Positions 1 to 9,646 of a stretch of DNA of 64,000 bases are shown one piece after another (the stretch's first letter is position 1; each line of letters opens with the position of its first letter). Source of the stretch: Actimicrobium sp. CCC2.4. GTDB taxonomy: Bacteria > Pseudomonadota > Gammaproteobacteria > Burkholderiales > Burkholderiaceae_D. The stretch is taken from positions 3,162,001 through 3,226,000 of the forward strand of contig NZ_CP133777.1 in NCBI RefSeq assembly GCF_034347385.1, given 5' to 3'. Below the pieces are notes generated by a model that had not been told where the DNA came from, did no database searches, and worked only from the letters and a program-made list of their open reading frames with translations. A program made the position numbers and the translations under genes.

Positions 1-1121
1 CCTTGCGTACCAGCACGGTTTGCATCACGAACGGAACCCTTGACGAACAAACTACGCAAGAATCCGATGATGCCGTCTTGGAGGTAGTACACGACAAACA
101 AGGTCATAAGTCCAAATACCGTCAAGCGCCAGTCAGTGATATTTTGGAGCTTGTACGAAAACACTGCCATCCCGACTGTGGCAACCACAGGCACGGCAAC
201 CTCTCGCAATGTTTTACGCCCCTTGGCCAGCATGAAACCGGCACTCAGCACGCCAACGACTGCGGCCACGGTCGCAATCTTGCGGAACAATTCGATATCA
301 GCAAGCAGGCTTGGCAGCATCACGACAATCAGCGCACCCAGCAACGCCCCGCTGCGTGTCTTACGTCCACCCATGATGACGGCCAGCAGAAACAAGATGG
401 TTAGCTCGAAGTTATAGGTATTCGGCGAAATATATTCTTCCGAATACGCATAGAGGCTACCGGCCAAGCCCGCCAGGCCAGCACTGATGACGAACGCGTA
501 CACCTTGTAGCGGTACACCGAGACTCCCATACAGTCGGAAGCAATCGGGCTGTCGCGCAAAGCTTGGAAAGCCCGACCCAAATGTGATTTGAGAATGCGA
601 TCAACGACAATCAGTGACAACACCATCAACACGGCGACAAGATAAAAGAATTCGACTTCGTTGACCTTATGTCCGAAAAATTCCGGTTTGGCTACTTTCA
701 AGCCAAGAGGTCCTTCGGTAAGGAAAGTCATCTCGTTAATCAAAATCTGGACGATGGTTCCGAACGCCAGCGTGACCATCGCCAGATATGGTCCCGTTAC
801 GCGTAATGCAGGCAATGCCAACAGCGCCCCGAACAGCGCGGTAACAGCAATACTGGCTGGTGCCGCGATCAGGATAGGCAAGCCGAATTTCAGGTAGAGC
901 ACACCTGTCGTATAGGAACCGATACCGAACAAAGCCGAATGTCCAAGTGACACTTGCCCGGTGTAGCCCACGACGATATCGAGACCAAACAGCAAAATCG
1001 CGTAAATCAGGATGGTTTCAGCGAGGTGAATATAGTAAGGGTTGTGAAATACCAGAGGGAATGCCGCCAGTACCGCAATTCCAATAACGGAAGCGACGAG
1101 TGTTTTCTTGTCCATGCTCAT
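1..1121 (-). CDS. livM: Branched-chain amino acid ABC transporter permease LivM, 3' end beyond window
   Basis: Inner-membrane permease that pairs with LivH to move branched-chain amino acids (or related amides or acids) delivered by LivK. About 373 codons are visible and the frame is still open at base 1, so the C-terminus lies outside the window. The reading shows many hydrophobic segments and the LivM-type stretch with GYTGQVSLGH near the N-terminus, then a conserved PALRVTGPYLAMVTLAFGT block. The start ATG at 1121 overlaps the TGA of livH (ATGA), so translation is probably coupled; a second in-frame ATG lies at 1115. Family call is firm; the substrate is not settled by sequence. Confidence 0.9.
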   Translation of the reverse strand, partial: MSMDKKTLVASVIGIAVLAAFPLVFHNPYYIHLAETILIYAILLFGLDIVVGYTGQVSLGHSALFGIGSYTTGVLYLKFGLPILIAAPASIAVTALFGALLALPALRVTGPYLAMVTLAFGTIVQILINEMTFLTEGPLGLKVAKPEFFGHKVNEVEFFYLVAVLMVLSLIVVDRILKSHLGRAFQALRDSPIASDCMGVSVYRYKVYAFVISAGLAGLAGSLYAYSEEYISPNTYNFELTILFLLAVIMGGRKTRSGALLGALIVVMLPSLLADIELFRKIATVAAVVGVLSAGFMLAKGRKTLREVAVPVVATVGMAVFSYKLQNITDWRLTVFGLMTLFVVYYLQDGIIGFLRSLFVKGSVRDANRAGTQ

Positions 1122-2008
1122 ACTTTCTTGATCGTAGCTTTACCGAACAGTCCGGCTGGTTTGATTGCCAGCACGAGCAAGAGCAGTACCAATCCAGGTA
1201 CTTCCTTGTAGCCAGTCGAAATATAAAATCCTGTGGTGGTTTCGGCGATACCGAGAATCAGTCCGCCAACAATGACACCCATACCGGACGTGAGTCCGCC
1301 GATAATTGCTACTGCAAAGGCTTTTAATCCCAAGGCGGTTCCCATCGTCGCGCCTGTCAACGTCAGCGGCGCGATCAAAACCCCGGCCAGCGCAGCCGTC
1401 GCTGATGACAATGCATAAGAAAAGGTAATCACCATGCTGGTGTTGATACCCATCAGCCCAGCGGCATCGCGATCGTTTGAGGTTGCCACAACGGCCTTGC
1501 CGTATATCGATTTGCGATTGAACACCTCGACCGCCAACATCATTGCCAGCGCACCCAGTACAACGACCACCTGCATTGGCTGCACGTTTGCACCAAGTAC
1601 CTGGAAAGGAGTTGCAGGCAAAGGAGTAGGAAACGGAAGGTCATCCTTACCCCAAATATTTTCAGCGACATTCTTGAAAATGATGGCCAGTGCGATTGTC
1701 GACATGATCCAGCCAAATTCGGACTTGATTTTGATCGCAGGCCGGACGCCTATCCATTCAACGAATACACCCTGCATCGCACCAAATACGATAACCACCG
1801 GAATCATCAACCAGTAATTCAAATACGGACCACCGTGGATGTTCCCAACAAGACTGAGACCAACCAGCGCGCCAAGCATCAACGCCTCGCCCTGTCCAAA
1901 GTTCAGGGTACCTGAGGTAGCAAAAGTGAGCTGGTAACCAAAAGCGATAACGGCATAAATCATGCCTAGTGCAACGCCACTAAAAACGAGTTGCAAGAAA
2001 ATTTCCAT
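1118..2008 (-). CDS. livH: Branched-chain amino acid ABC transporter permease LivH
   Basis: Membrane permease of a LivKHMGF uptake system, about 296 aa, almost entirely hydrophobic segments, with the LivH-type N-terminal stretch including SGTLNFGQGEALMLGA. An upstream in-frame GTG at 2017 is possible, but that GTG is part of an AGGTGG ribosome-binding sequence placed five bases before ATG 2008, so ATG 2008 is preferred. It follows livK after a 226-base spacer that can fold strongly, and runs into livM with a four-base overlap. The ATPase genes of this system are not in the window and probably lie beyond base 1. Confidence 0.92.
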   Translation of the reverse strand: MEIFLQLVFSGVALGMIYAVIAFGYQLTFATSGTLNFGQGEALMLGALVGLSLVGNIHGGPYLNYWLMIPVVIVFGAMQGVFVEWIGVRPAIKIKSEFGWIMSTIALAIIFKNVAENIWGKDDLPFPTPLPATPFQVLGANVQPMQVVVVLGALAMMLAVEVFNRKSIYGKAVVATSNDRDAAGLMGINTSMVITFSYALSSATAALAGVLIAPLTLTGATMGTALGLKAFAVAIIGGLTSGMGVIVGGLILGIAETTTGFYISTGYKEVPGLVLLLLVLAIKPAGLFGKATIKKV

Positions 2009-2063
2009 TATTTCCACCTGTATTACAGCCGCCGCAGCAGCAGGTTTCAGTTATGCCAAGGGC

Positions 2064-2151
2064 CTATCCCGATATGATGCCCCCACACTTCAACGTGGAA
2101 AGCAGCAGCCGCACCAGTGCTGGTGCGACCTGCACAAATGTATCGGGATAG
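2064..2151 (-). promoter_or_regulatory. Candidate folded RNA element between livK and livH
   Basis: A perfect 11-bp stem joins bases 2064-2074 (CTATCCCGATA) to 2141-2151. Enclosed by it are a perfect 8-bp hairpin at 2110-2127 (CGCACCAG, loop TG) and a weaker hairpin at 2083-2098, which together would make a three-way junction. No U-tract follows, so a simple intrinsic terminator is unlikely. The position between the binding-protein gene and the permease genes suggests mRNA processing or stabilisation that raises livK over livHM; this role is inference. Confidence 0.5.
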
Positions 2152-2234
2152 ACGCTCGATGCCGGAGCCAGATCTGACAACCGGCAATCATGAACAACAT
2201 AGCTATAGCGCCGCAGCGCTAAGGCACTGGCTAA

Positions 2235-3392
2235 TTATTTCGCCAGAATAACGCGACCATCTTTGACTTCACCAAAAACCGGGACGTCAATTTTAATAGC
2301 CTCGTGATCGTCCTTGCTGAACGGTTTGTTGTACGAAGTAACAACGCCATCGACTTTCTCTTTCAGGCTTTCGAGTGCTTCGCGCACTTTCGGTCCATCA
2401 GTCGTACCAGCTTGCTTAATCGCAGCGGCCAAAAGGAAAATGGAGTCATATCCCTGCGCAGCTGACACAGGCGACGGGATGCGGCTAGCTGGCGGGCTAT
2501 AGGTCTTGACGTAGGCATCGATAAATGTCTTCCGCTTTGGCGTTGTTGGCTCCTGGATAAAGGTTTGCGGCATCAAGGTACCGTCACCATTTTTGCCAGC
2601 ATTGTCAATGAAGTTTGCCATCGACAAAGTCCAGCTACCGATCAGTGGCACTTTCCAGCCGAGCTTTTCCATGCCATTGGCGATTTGTGCCAGCTCTGGG
2701 CCGATACCATAAGTCAGCACTGCTTGAGCGCCAGCTTGCTTGGATTTCAACAACTGGGCTGTCATGTCGACATCCTTGATGTTGTACTTCTCAATCGCAA
2801 CCGCTTTGATACCTTTTTTGTCGAGCGCTTTTTCTAGATCTTCGCGTCCGAGCTGACCGTAGTTAGTCGAATCAGCCAGAATCGCCAGCTTTGTGAATTT
2901 TCGTTTGGTGACTGCTTCTTCGACAATCATTGCCGACTGAATCGAGTCGTTGGCAGCATTGCGGAAGATGTAATTTTCAGGCTGGTCAGCGAACTGCTTG
3001 GTGACGATGGATCCTGTCGCCACGTTGTTCATGACCGGGATCTTGGCTTCCTGATAGAAACGCTGGGAGGCCAGTGCAACGCCGGTGTTAATGAATCCGA
3101 CGGTCGCCACGACTTTTTCTTTGTTGATCAGTTCCTGGGCAACCTGAACACCACGTTCGTTCTTGGCTTCATCATCGCGTTCAATCAACTGGATCTGACG
3201 GCCAAGCAAACCACCTTTTGAGTTGATTTCAGTGACTGCAAGCTTAACTCCATCGCGCATCGACACGCCCATCGGTGCGGAACCACCTGTGAACGGCCCG
3301 GACACACCAATTTTGATCGGCTCCGCAGCGATACCCGTAGCCGACCAGACTAATACTGCTGACGCAACCAGTGCTTTGATTTTGTATGACAT
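2235..3392 (-). CDS. livK: Branched-chain amino acid ABC transporter substrate-binding protein
   Basis: Periplasmic type I binding protein, 385 aa, which captures the ligand and hands it to LivHM. The first 22 or so residues form a Sec signal peptide ending near GIAA, followed by a mature start of the form EPIKIGVSGPFTGG typical of the Peripla_BP_6 family. A Shine-Dalgarno AGAGGA lies five bases before ATG 3392, and the start sits in a 12-bp palindrome (3386-3397). It is first in the liv operon, with about 480 bases of non-coding DNA upstream. The ligand could be Leu/Ile/Val, an amide or an aromatic acid. Confidence 0.9.
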   Translation of the reverse strand: MSYKIKALVASAVLVWSATGIAAEPIKIGVSGPFTGGSAPMGVSMRDGVKLAVTEINSKGGLLGRQIQLIERDDEAKNERGVQVAQELINKEKVVATVGFINTGVALASQRFYQEAKIPVMNNVATGSIVTKQFADQPENYIFRNAANDSIQSAMIVEEAVTKRKFTKLAILADSTNYGQLGREDLEKALDKKGIKAVAIEKYNIKDVDMTAQLLKSKQAGAQAVLTYGIGPELAQIANGMEKLGWKVPLIGSWTLSMANFIDNAGKNGDGTLMPQTFIQEPTTPKRKTFIDAYVKTYSPPASRIPSPVSAAQGYDSIFLLAAAIKQAGTTDGPKVREALESLKEKVDGVVTSYNKPFSKDDHEAIKIDVPVFGEVKDGRVILAK

Positions 3393-3870
3393 GTCATCCT
3401 CTATGTTTTTAAATGCGAAACGTTATTAGCAAGCCAATCCAACTTTATTTGTCTGCCACGGGATTGTATGAGCCGCATGCTGTACCGGCAATAGAAACCT
3501 CATGCGGCACCGCAACATACAATACGTAAGTAAAACTACTCACATCCGACTTACCAACGGCCATTTCCAGCAAATCAATCAAATATTCGGCCTACCAAGA
3601 CCAAACACTTCAATTGCAGAGGCACCCTTCATCGCTAGAGCCAAACTATTCAAGCGCAATAGATTCAATTACGAGGAGAAACTTTCATGATCGAATGAAA
3701 ATAATTCAGGTTATTTTCATTCGCACGACTCGTAACCCACTTTGAGTGTCGGCGAAAGAAGTGCAGTGAGGTGTGTGTAATATCAATATTTAAGCGCATT
3801 GATCTTTAGAAATCCTCGTTCGAAGAAAAGCGTATGCGCTGCAAATAACTTTATAACTAAAAAAAAGGCG
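3393..3870. other. Non-coding spacer, livK promoter region
   Basis: No convincing gene is seen in this 478-base AT-richer stretch. An open frame at 3502-3690 has no ribosome-binding site or recognisable protein features. It should hold the promoter of the liv operon on the minus strand. A large inverted repeat at 3692-3723 is listed separately. Confidence 0.6.
3692..3723. promoter_or_regulatory. Perfect 13-bp inverted repeat, candidate operator or hairpin
   Basis: The arms CGAATGAAAATAA and its exact complement are separated by TTCAGG. A third half-copy, TTTCAT, lies at 3683-3688, so the motif ATGAAA/TTTCAT occurs three times in 38 bases. There is no T-run on either side, which argues against an intrinsic terminator. 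It could be a regulator-binding site for the livK promoter about 300 bases away, or the end of a small transcript. Confidence 0.5.
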
Positions 3871-3898
3871 AAAAAAAACCTCGGCGGACCGAGGTTTT
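3871..3898 (-). terminator. Rho-independent terminator of the cold-shock gene
   Basis: Read on the minus strand, AAAACCTCGG pairs with CCGAGGTTTT around the loop TCCG, followed directly by a run of eight T. It lies about 20 bases past the csp stop codon. Confidence 0.9.
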
Positions 3899-3916
3899 GG
3901 TAACGCTTAATTCAGC

Positions 3917-4120
3917 TTAGATAGGCTGAATGTTCGAAGCTTGCTTGCCTTTAGGGCCGGCGGTAACTTCGAAAGAAACGCGTTGATTTTCTTGCAGCGA
4001 TTTGAAACCACTCGACTGGATAGCCGAGAAGTGAGCGAACAAATCTTCGCCGCCTTCGTCAGGTGTGATAAAGCCAAAACCCTTCGAATCATTGAACCAT
4101 TTTACGATGCCAGTTGCCAT
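3917..4120 (-). CDS. CspA-family cold-shock protein
   Basis: Single-stranded nucleic acid binding OB-fold protein of 67 aa that melts RNA structure. RNP1-like KGFGFIT and RNP2-like LFAHFS motifs are visible, and the length is standard. The ATG at 4120 has AGGAA seven bases upstream; a longer frame to 4171 has no support. A strong terminator follows. The long upstream untranslated stretch (to about 4260) is typical of csp mRNAs, whose leader often controls translation with temperature, but nothing here shows whether this copy is cold-induced or constitutive. Confidence 0.95.
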   Translation of the reverse strand: MATGIVKWFNDSKGFGFITPDEGGEDLFAHFSAIQSSGFKSLQENQRVSFEVTAGPKGKQASNIQPI

Positions 4121-4503
4121 TACAATTCCTATTTCAGTTAAGTTGGGCTGTTGCCCGTTAGATCGTTTCAACCAAGACAGGAAGAACAGACTGATACTGC
4201 GCTGCTAGCTCGAATCTCAACGATGGCTCGATTATAGCCGAATAAAACAGAAAATCTACAACTCCTTCAATCTAAATATTTCAGTAACGTCATCACTCCC
4301 GATAATTCTGCGTTCATTTCACAGTGGAAAAATATTCCTGCCAGTCGAAATGATCAACTGCCAAATGCATCCCTGAATAATGCATCGCAAAATACCCTGC
4401 ACCCGCCATTCGACGCCAACATGGACCTGTTAAAGTCTGTCGCTTGTTAATTTTTACCAGACGGGTAAATCAGACCAGAAAAAATAGTGAAAGGGCCGGT
4501 TGC
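4121..4503. other. Divergent non-coding spacer
   Basis: This 383-base gap separates the csp gene (minus) from the large signalling gene (plus). It should contain the csp leader and promoter and the promoter of the plus-strand gene. A short inverted repeat TTTACC-N5-GGTAAA lies near 4453-4468. No protein gene is seen. Confidence 0.5.
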
Positions 4504-4584
4504 ATGCAAACGAGTGAGATCTCAATGGTCCAAAACAGCCTGGTCCCAGCACGTCCCGCCCTGTTTTCCCGGGCTACCCGGTGA
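4504..4584 (+). CDS. Possible 26-codon upstream reading frame coupled to the GGDEF-EAL gene
   Basis: ATG 4504 is preceded at eight bases by AAGGG and reads 26 codons to a TGA at 4582-4584. That stop overlaps the GTG start (4581) of the next gene as GTGA. The downstream GTG itself has no ribosome-binding sequence, so re-initiation after this short frame is the simplest route to its translation. The peptide (beginning MQTSEISMVQ) is not recognised, and its own function may be nil. Confidence 0.4.
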   Translation: MQTSEISMVQNSLVPARPALFSRATR

Positions 4585-7500
4585 AAAGCCGGACTGGTTC
4601 GATCAGCGCCTTGGTACTGGTGCTTTGTGTAGGGACGACACTACTCGCCATTTTCAGTCAGACCTGGTGGACGATACGCGTGGACCGCAGCGTCTCCATC
4701 GAACAAATAAAAAAAGACCAGCTAACCACGATACGGTCGATCGAAGAACACGCATTTCAGACTGTACAAGACGCCGACCGTGCTATCAGCGCATCCATCG
4801 AAGCTATCGAAAGTGATGGTGGTTTGCTCTTACAAAATCCGGCGGCATTACGCCAGGTCTTGATACGGGAACGACAAAACACCACACAAATACAGTCACT
4901 GCGATTCATCAGCCCCGCCGGAATTAGCTCGGTGACGACATTTGAAGATCCGATGGTCAAAATTGACATCAGCGATCGTACCCATGTCCGTCAAATAATC
5001 AATGATCCGGCAAGCCGGACAGTCCATATCGGCCCTCCGGTCAAGAGTCGCTACGATGGTAAGTGGGTACTTCCCGTCAGCCGCAACATCCATGGGCGCG
5101 ACGGCACGCGGCTCGGCATGCTGTGTGCGTACCTGACACTGGACTATTTCGACGAGTACTACCATCGCATTGCCGAAAGTCGCAAGGCTACGGTATCGGT
5201 GCACTCGGACGAGGGTATCGTCATGATCGACTGGCCATTCGATGCCCGACGGCTAGGCGAAGATATCAGCGCGACAGCAAGTGCAATCCGAATACAAGCG
5301 GGGCCGCGCGAAGGATTCTTCGAATCAGTCGAAATGAACGACAACGCCGCGCCAGTCTTTCTGGCCTATCGCAAGCTGGCAGCCTTGCCATTGACAGTCG
5401 TTTATACGTATCGACTCGATGAAGCGCTCCTGCCCTGGCAGCAACGCACTTCGAACAGATTACTTTTTTCCGGCGCAATCACCGGATTGATCCTGCTGCT
5501 GACACTCCTGCTCCTGCAGCACATACGCCGCCTGCATCGATTCGAAGAACATCTGGTCGCCAATGAAAACCGCTATCGCATGCTGTACGAAAGTGCCACC
5601 GACGCAATCCTGCTGATTAATCGCCGCCGGGAATATGTCGATTGCAACCCGGCGGCGCTGATCCTGTTCGATGTGACTAACAAAAACCAGTTGGTCGGCA
5701 AGCACTTCGACGACACCATGCCCTCTATTTCACTGGCTGATGGCAAGCAACACGCACCCGATAAATTGATTGCTCTCGCGCTGGATGGCCAGTCACAATT
5801 ATTCGAATGGGCCATGTTGCGCAGAGGCGTTCCGTTTTTTAATGAGGTCACGCTCAGCCGCGCACGCATCAATAACGAGGAGTTACTCGTTGCCGTCTTT
5901 CGCGACATCAACGCACGCAAACGCGCCGAGCGGCTGCAGGAAAGTCAGAACCAGATCCTCCACATGATCAGTGCCGGCATCGGGCTGCAACCCATCGTGC
6001 ACACCATTACGCAGTTTCTTGCACGGCATGCGCCTGGCACCCGCAGCATGGTGCTGCTGGTCGATACCGGAAGGCCACGTTTCACCGGCGCGATTGGTGC
6101 CAATTTCGCAACCGGATTTTTGGACAGTGCGGCCCGACTGGAGATCATCGATCACACCACCACGATGTCCGAAGCCGTCCTGACTCGCGCTCCCGTGATG
6201 TCGACCGGATCCGGAGCGAGCGCAGCAGCATTTCCGGGGCGCTGCAGCTCCTGGCCCATCCTGACACAGCGCGGACAAGTCCTGGCGGTACTCAGTATTT
6301 TCCATTTACCCGAAGACCGTCCGGGCAGCGATCTGATGCAACTGATCGACATCGCGATCGATCTCGCCGGCATCACCATCGAAAGCCGTTATGCCGAGCA
6401 GCACATCCGTCGTCTGGCGCACTACGACGAACTGACCGGGCTGCCGAACCGGGTGCTGTACAGCCAGCAGCTCGACAAGGCACTGCTGCATGCGCAGCGA
6501 CACGCGCGCCAGGTGGGCGTCCTGTTCATCGACCTTGACCGATTCAAGAATATCAACGAGACCTTCGGCCATGATGCCGGCGATAGCGTCCTGCGCGAAG
6601 TGAGTTCGCGCTTTCTGGATACCCTGCGACCCAGCGACCTGATCGCCTGCGCCGGCGGTGATGAATTCATTGTCCTGGTCGATGGCTATGACGATCCGCT
6701 CGAACCTGGCGACATCGCCAGGTGTTTGCTGCAGGCCGCGTCACGCCCGTTCACTATCAACGGCCAGGAATGTCAGCTGGGTGCCAGCATCGGCATCGCC
6801 ACATTTCCACAAGACGGGAACACTGCGCAGGCGCTACTGAAAAACGCTGACATCGCCATGCACCGCGCCAAAGATGCCGGCAAGAATAGTGTCCAGTACT
6901 ACAGCATCGACATGCATACGCACAGCGTGGAGCGCCTGGCTCTCGAAGTGCGGCTGCAACGGGCCATCGGGCGACGCGAACTGGTCATCCACTACCAGCC
7001 AAAAATCGATGTCACCACTGGCCGGATCACCGGTGCAGAAGCACTGGTACGCTGGAACCATCCCGAACGTGGCCTGCTCTATCCGACCGAATTCATCGAC
7101 CTGGCCGAAGATACCGGCCTCATCGGCGCGCTCGGCATGCTGGTACTCGACACCACCTGTGCCGACATCCATGAGTTCCGTCTTGCCGGCATCGAGGTGG
7201 GCCGGATCGCCATCAACCTGTCCGGCAGCCAGTTCAACGACAGCCGTTTGCTCGACAACATGCTGCAGGTCATCCGGACAAGGCAGGTCGACCCGTGCTC
7301 CCTCGAATTCGAAATCACCGAAGGCATGGTGATGCATAAGCCCGAGCAGGCCATCGCGCTGATGGAAGAAATGATCCGGCAGGGCTTCACGCTGGCCATC
7401 GATGACTTCGGCACCGGTTATTCGTCGCTGGCGTATCTCAAGCGCTTTCCGGTCGGTAGCGTCAAGATCGACAAGTCCTTTATCAACGACATTCCGGACG

Positions 7501-7709
7501 ACCCGAACGACTCCGCCATTGTGCGGGCGATCATCGTGATGGCTCGTTCACTGGGCATGAAAGTCGTCGCCGAAGGGGTCGAAACCCGCACCCAACTGGC
7601 TACCCTTGAAGCCTTTGGCTGCGATGAATACCAGGGCTATTTTTTCAGCAAGCCGGTCGCGGCCGCTGACTTCATTGCCCTCGCGCGACATGCCGCAACT
7701 GCGCGATGA
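4581..7709 (+). CDS. Membrane Cache-PAS-GAF-GGDEF-EAL cyclic-di-GMP signalling protein
   Basis: A 1042-aa inner-membrane sensor predicted to make and/or degrade cyclic di-GMP. In order: transmembrane helix at about 9-29, periplasmic Cache-like sensor 30-290, second helix about 293-312, PAS 327-450, GAF 457-605, GGDEF from about 612, EAL from about 790. The GGDEF motif is intact and preceded at the right spacing by RPSD, an RxxD product-inhibition site. The EAL domain keeps EAL, the NLSGSQF stretch, DDFGTGYSS and EGVET, so both activities are plausible. The start is GTG 4581 with no Shine-Dalgarno, overlapping an upstream short frame. The stop overlaps a possible ATG (7706) of the next gene. 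The sensed signal is unknown. Confidence 0.93.
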   Translation: MKSRTGSISALVLVLCVGTTLLAIFSQTWWTIRVDRSVSIEQIKKDQLTTIRSIEEHAFQTVQDADRAISASIEAIESDGGLLLQNPAALRQVLIRERQNTTQIQSLRFISPAGISSVTTFEDPMVKIDISDRTHVRQIINDPASRTVHIGPPVKSRYDGKWVLPVSRNIHGRDGTRLGMLCAYLTLDYFDEYYHRIAESRKATVSVHSDEGIVMIDWPFDARRLGEDISATASAIRIQAGPREGFFESVEMNDNAAPVFLAYRKLAALPLTVVYTYRLDEALLPWQQRTSNRLLFSGAITGLILLLTLLLLQHIRRLHRFEEHLVANENRYRMLYESATDAILLINRRREYVDCNPAALILFDVTNKNQLVGKHFDDTMPSISLADGKQHAPDKLIALALDGQSQLFEWAMLRRGVPFFNEVTLSRARINNEELLVAVFRDINARKRAERLQESQNQILHMISAGIGLQPIVHTITQFLARHAPGTRSMVLLVDTGRPRFTGAIGANFATGFLDSAARLEIIDHTTTMSEAVLTRAPVMSTGSGASAAAFPGRCSSWPILTQRGQVLAVLSIFHLPEDRPGSDLMQLIDIAIDLAGITIESRYAEQHIRRLAHYDELTGLPNRVLYSQQLDKALLHAQRHARQVGVLFIDLDRFKNINETFGHDAGDSVLREVSSRFLDTLRPSDLIACAGGDEFIVLVDGYDDPLEPGDIARCLLQAASRPFTINGQECQLGASIGIATFPQDGNTAQALLKNADIAMHRAKDAGKNSVQYYSIDMHTHSVERLALEVRLQRAIGRRELVIHYQPKIDVTTGRITGAEALVRWNHPERGLLYPTEFIDLAEDTGLIGALGMLVLDTTCADIHEFRLAGIEVGRIAINLSGSQFNDSRLLDNMLQVIRTRQVDPCSLEFEITEGMVMHKPEQAIALMEEMIRQGFTLAIDDFGTGYSSLAYLKRFPVGSVKIDKSFINDIPDDPNDSAIVRAIIVMARSLGMKVVAEGVETRTQLATLEAFGCDEYQGYFFSKPVAAADFIALARHAATAR

Positions 7710-7777
7710 CTGTGCGGCAAACTTCGCGCCAGGCGAAATCTGCGTTAGATTCGACTTTTCGACAAACAGACAACGCC

Positions 7778-8788
7778 ATGCGCAATGCAACATCCCCGAC
7801 CCCGGTCGACTACGCCGCCTACCTCCTCGCTGCAGCCGCCTTGTTGCTCATTCTGATCAAAGGCTTGCTGGCGGCGCTGTTTTCGGGACTGCTGGTGTAT
7901 TCGCTGGTGCACATGACGACGCCGCTGCTGGGCAAGCAGATCAGCAGTACGCGCGCGCGCATGGTCGCCGTTGCCGCAATTGGCATCCTGACCGTCGCCC
8001 TGCTGTGTCTCGCCATCTGGGGCTCGATGACATTTTTCAGCAGCGAGGCGGGCAGTTTGCCGGTCCTGCTCCAAAAGATGGCCGACATCATCGAAAAATC
8101 ACGCGACCAGATTCCGCTCTGGCTCAGTGCGTATTTGCCGGAGAGCGCCGATGCCTTGCGACTGATGATCACAGATTGGCTGCGGGTCCATGCACTGGAA
8201 GCGAAAATCATCGGGCAGGAAACCGGCCGGATTCTTGCGCACATCCTCATCGGCATGATCATCGGTGCCATGGTGGCCCTGTATGACAGCAGCCCGAAAA
8301 CCTACCTGCCGCTTGCCGCCGCCTTGCGCGCGCGCTTGCATCATTTGAGCGAAGCCTTCCAGCGCATCGTCTTCGCCCAGGTCCGCATCGCCGCGATCAA
8401 CACGGTACTCATCAGTATCTATCTGCTGATCATCCTGCCACTGCTCGATATCCATCTGCCGCTGACCAAGACACTGATTGCCCTGACATTTTTCACTGGC
8501 CTGCTCCCCGTATTCGGCAACCTGATCTCCAACTCGCTGCTAGTGGTCATCGGTCTGGCCCACTCGCTGCACACGGCCATCGGGTCGCTGGTGTTCATGA
8601 TCGTCGTGCACAAGTTCGAGTACTTCCTGAACGCCAAAATCATCGGCAGCCACATCAATGCCCGCTCCTGGGAATTGCTGATTGCGATGTTGGTCATGGA
8701 ATCGGTCTTCGGCATGCACGGCATCATCGCCGCGCCGGTGCTCTACGCGTACTTGAAAAGGGAATTATGCGAACGCCACCTGGTATGA
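7778..8788 (+). CDS. AI-2E family transporter (PerM/YdiK-like permease)
   Basis: Inner-membrane protein of 336 aa from the ATG at 7778, with about eight hydrophobic segments arranged as in the AI-2E/TqsA/PerM family: two N-terminal helices, a polar stretch, then a bundle ending in a GxHGIIAAPVLYAYLK-type tail. Members are linked to export of small solutes or, in one case, autoinducer-2; sequence alone does not give the substrate. An earlier ATG at 7706 overlaps the preceding stop (ATGA) and would add 24 polar residues; neither start has a clear Shine-Dalgarno. Probably co-transcribed with the GGDEF-EAL gene. Confidence 0.85.
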   Translation: MRNATSPTPVDYAAYLLAAAALLLILIKGLLAALFSGLLVYSLVHMTTPLLGKQISSTRARMVAVAAIGILTVALLCLAIWGSMTFFSSEAGSLPVLLQKMADIIEKSRDQIPLWLSAYLPESADALRLMITDWLRVHALEAKIIGQETGRILAHILIGMIIGAMVALYDSSPKTYLPLAAALRARLHHLSEAFQRIVFAQVRIAAINTVLISIYLLIILPLLDIHLPLTKTLIALTFFTGLLPVFGNLISNSLLVVIGLAHSLHTAIGSLVFMIVVHKFEYFLNAKIIGSHINARSWELLIAMLVMESVFGMHGIIAAPVLYAYLKRELCERHLV

Positions 8789-8813
8789 AAAAACCCGGCG
8801 CGAAGGCCGGGTT
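8788..8813 (-). terminator. Intrinsic terminator of the small membrane protein gene
   Basis: AACCCGGC (8792-8799) pairs with GCCGGGTT (8806-8813). Read on the minus strand the stem is followed by six T. It lies 18 bases beyond the stop of the 8831-9016 gene. On the plus strand it could also weaken read-through from the AI-2E gene, but there is no T-run on that side. Confidence 0.8.
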
Positions 8814-8830
8814 GACAAGGAAGACGAGCG

Positions 8831-9493
<663 letters not shown>

Positions 9494-9646
9494 TAACGGG
9501 TGTCGCTATCGACTCCCGAAAACAGCTTATCGGACTGGTCCGGACCCTCCCGGCCCGGCGTGAGCAGACAATGCGCCGGAAGTTCCTGCCGTTCTGTTCG
9601 ACAGCGAACTTAATCCTGAACTCACGCAGGTAAATCATGATAATGT

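Noticed and set aside
2110-2127. Intrinsic terminator between livK and livH
   Set aside because: The hairpin is perfect but no T-run follows on the minus strand, so it is listed as part of a folded element instead.
3502-3690. Small open frame in the livK upstream spacer
   Set aside because: No ribosome-binding site, no recognisable protein features, and it overlaps a probable promoter region.
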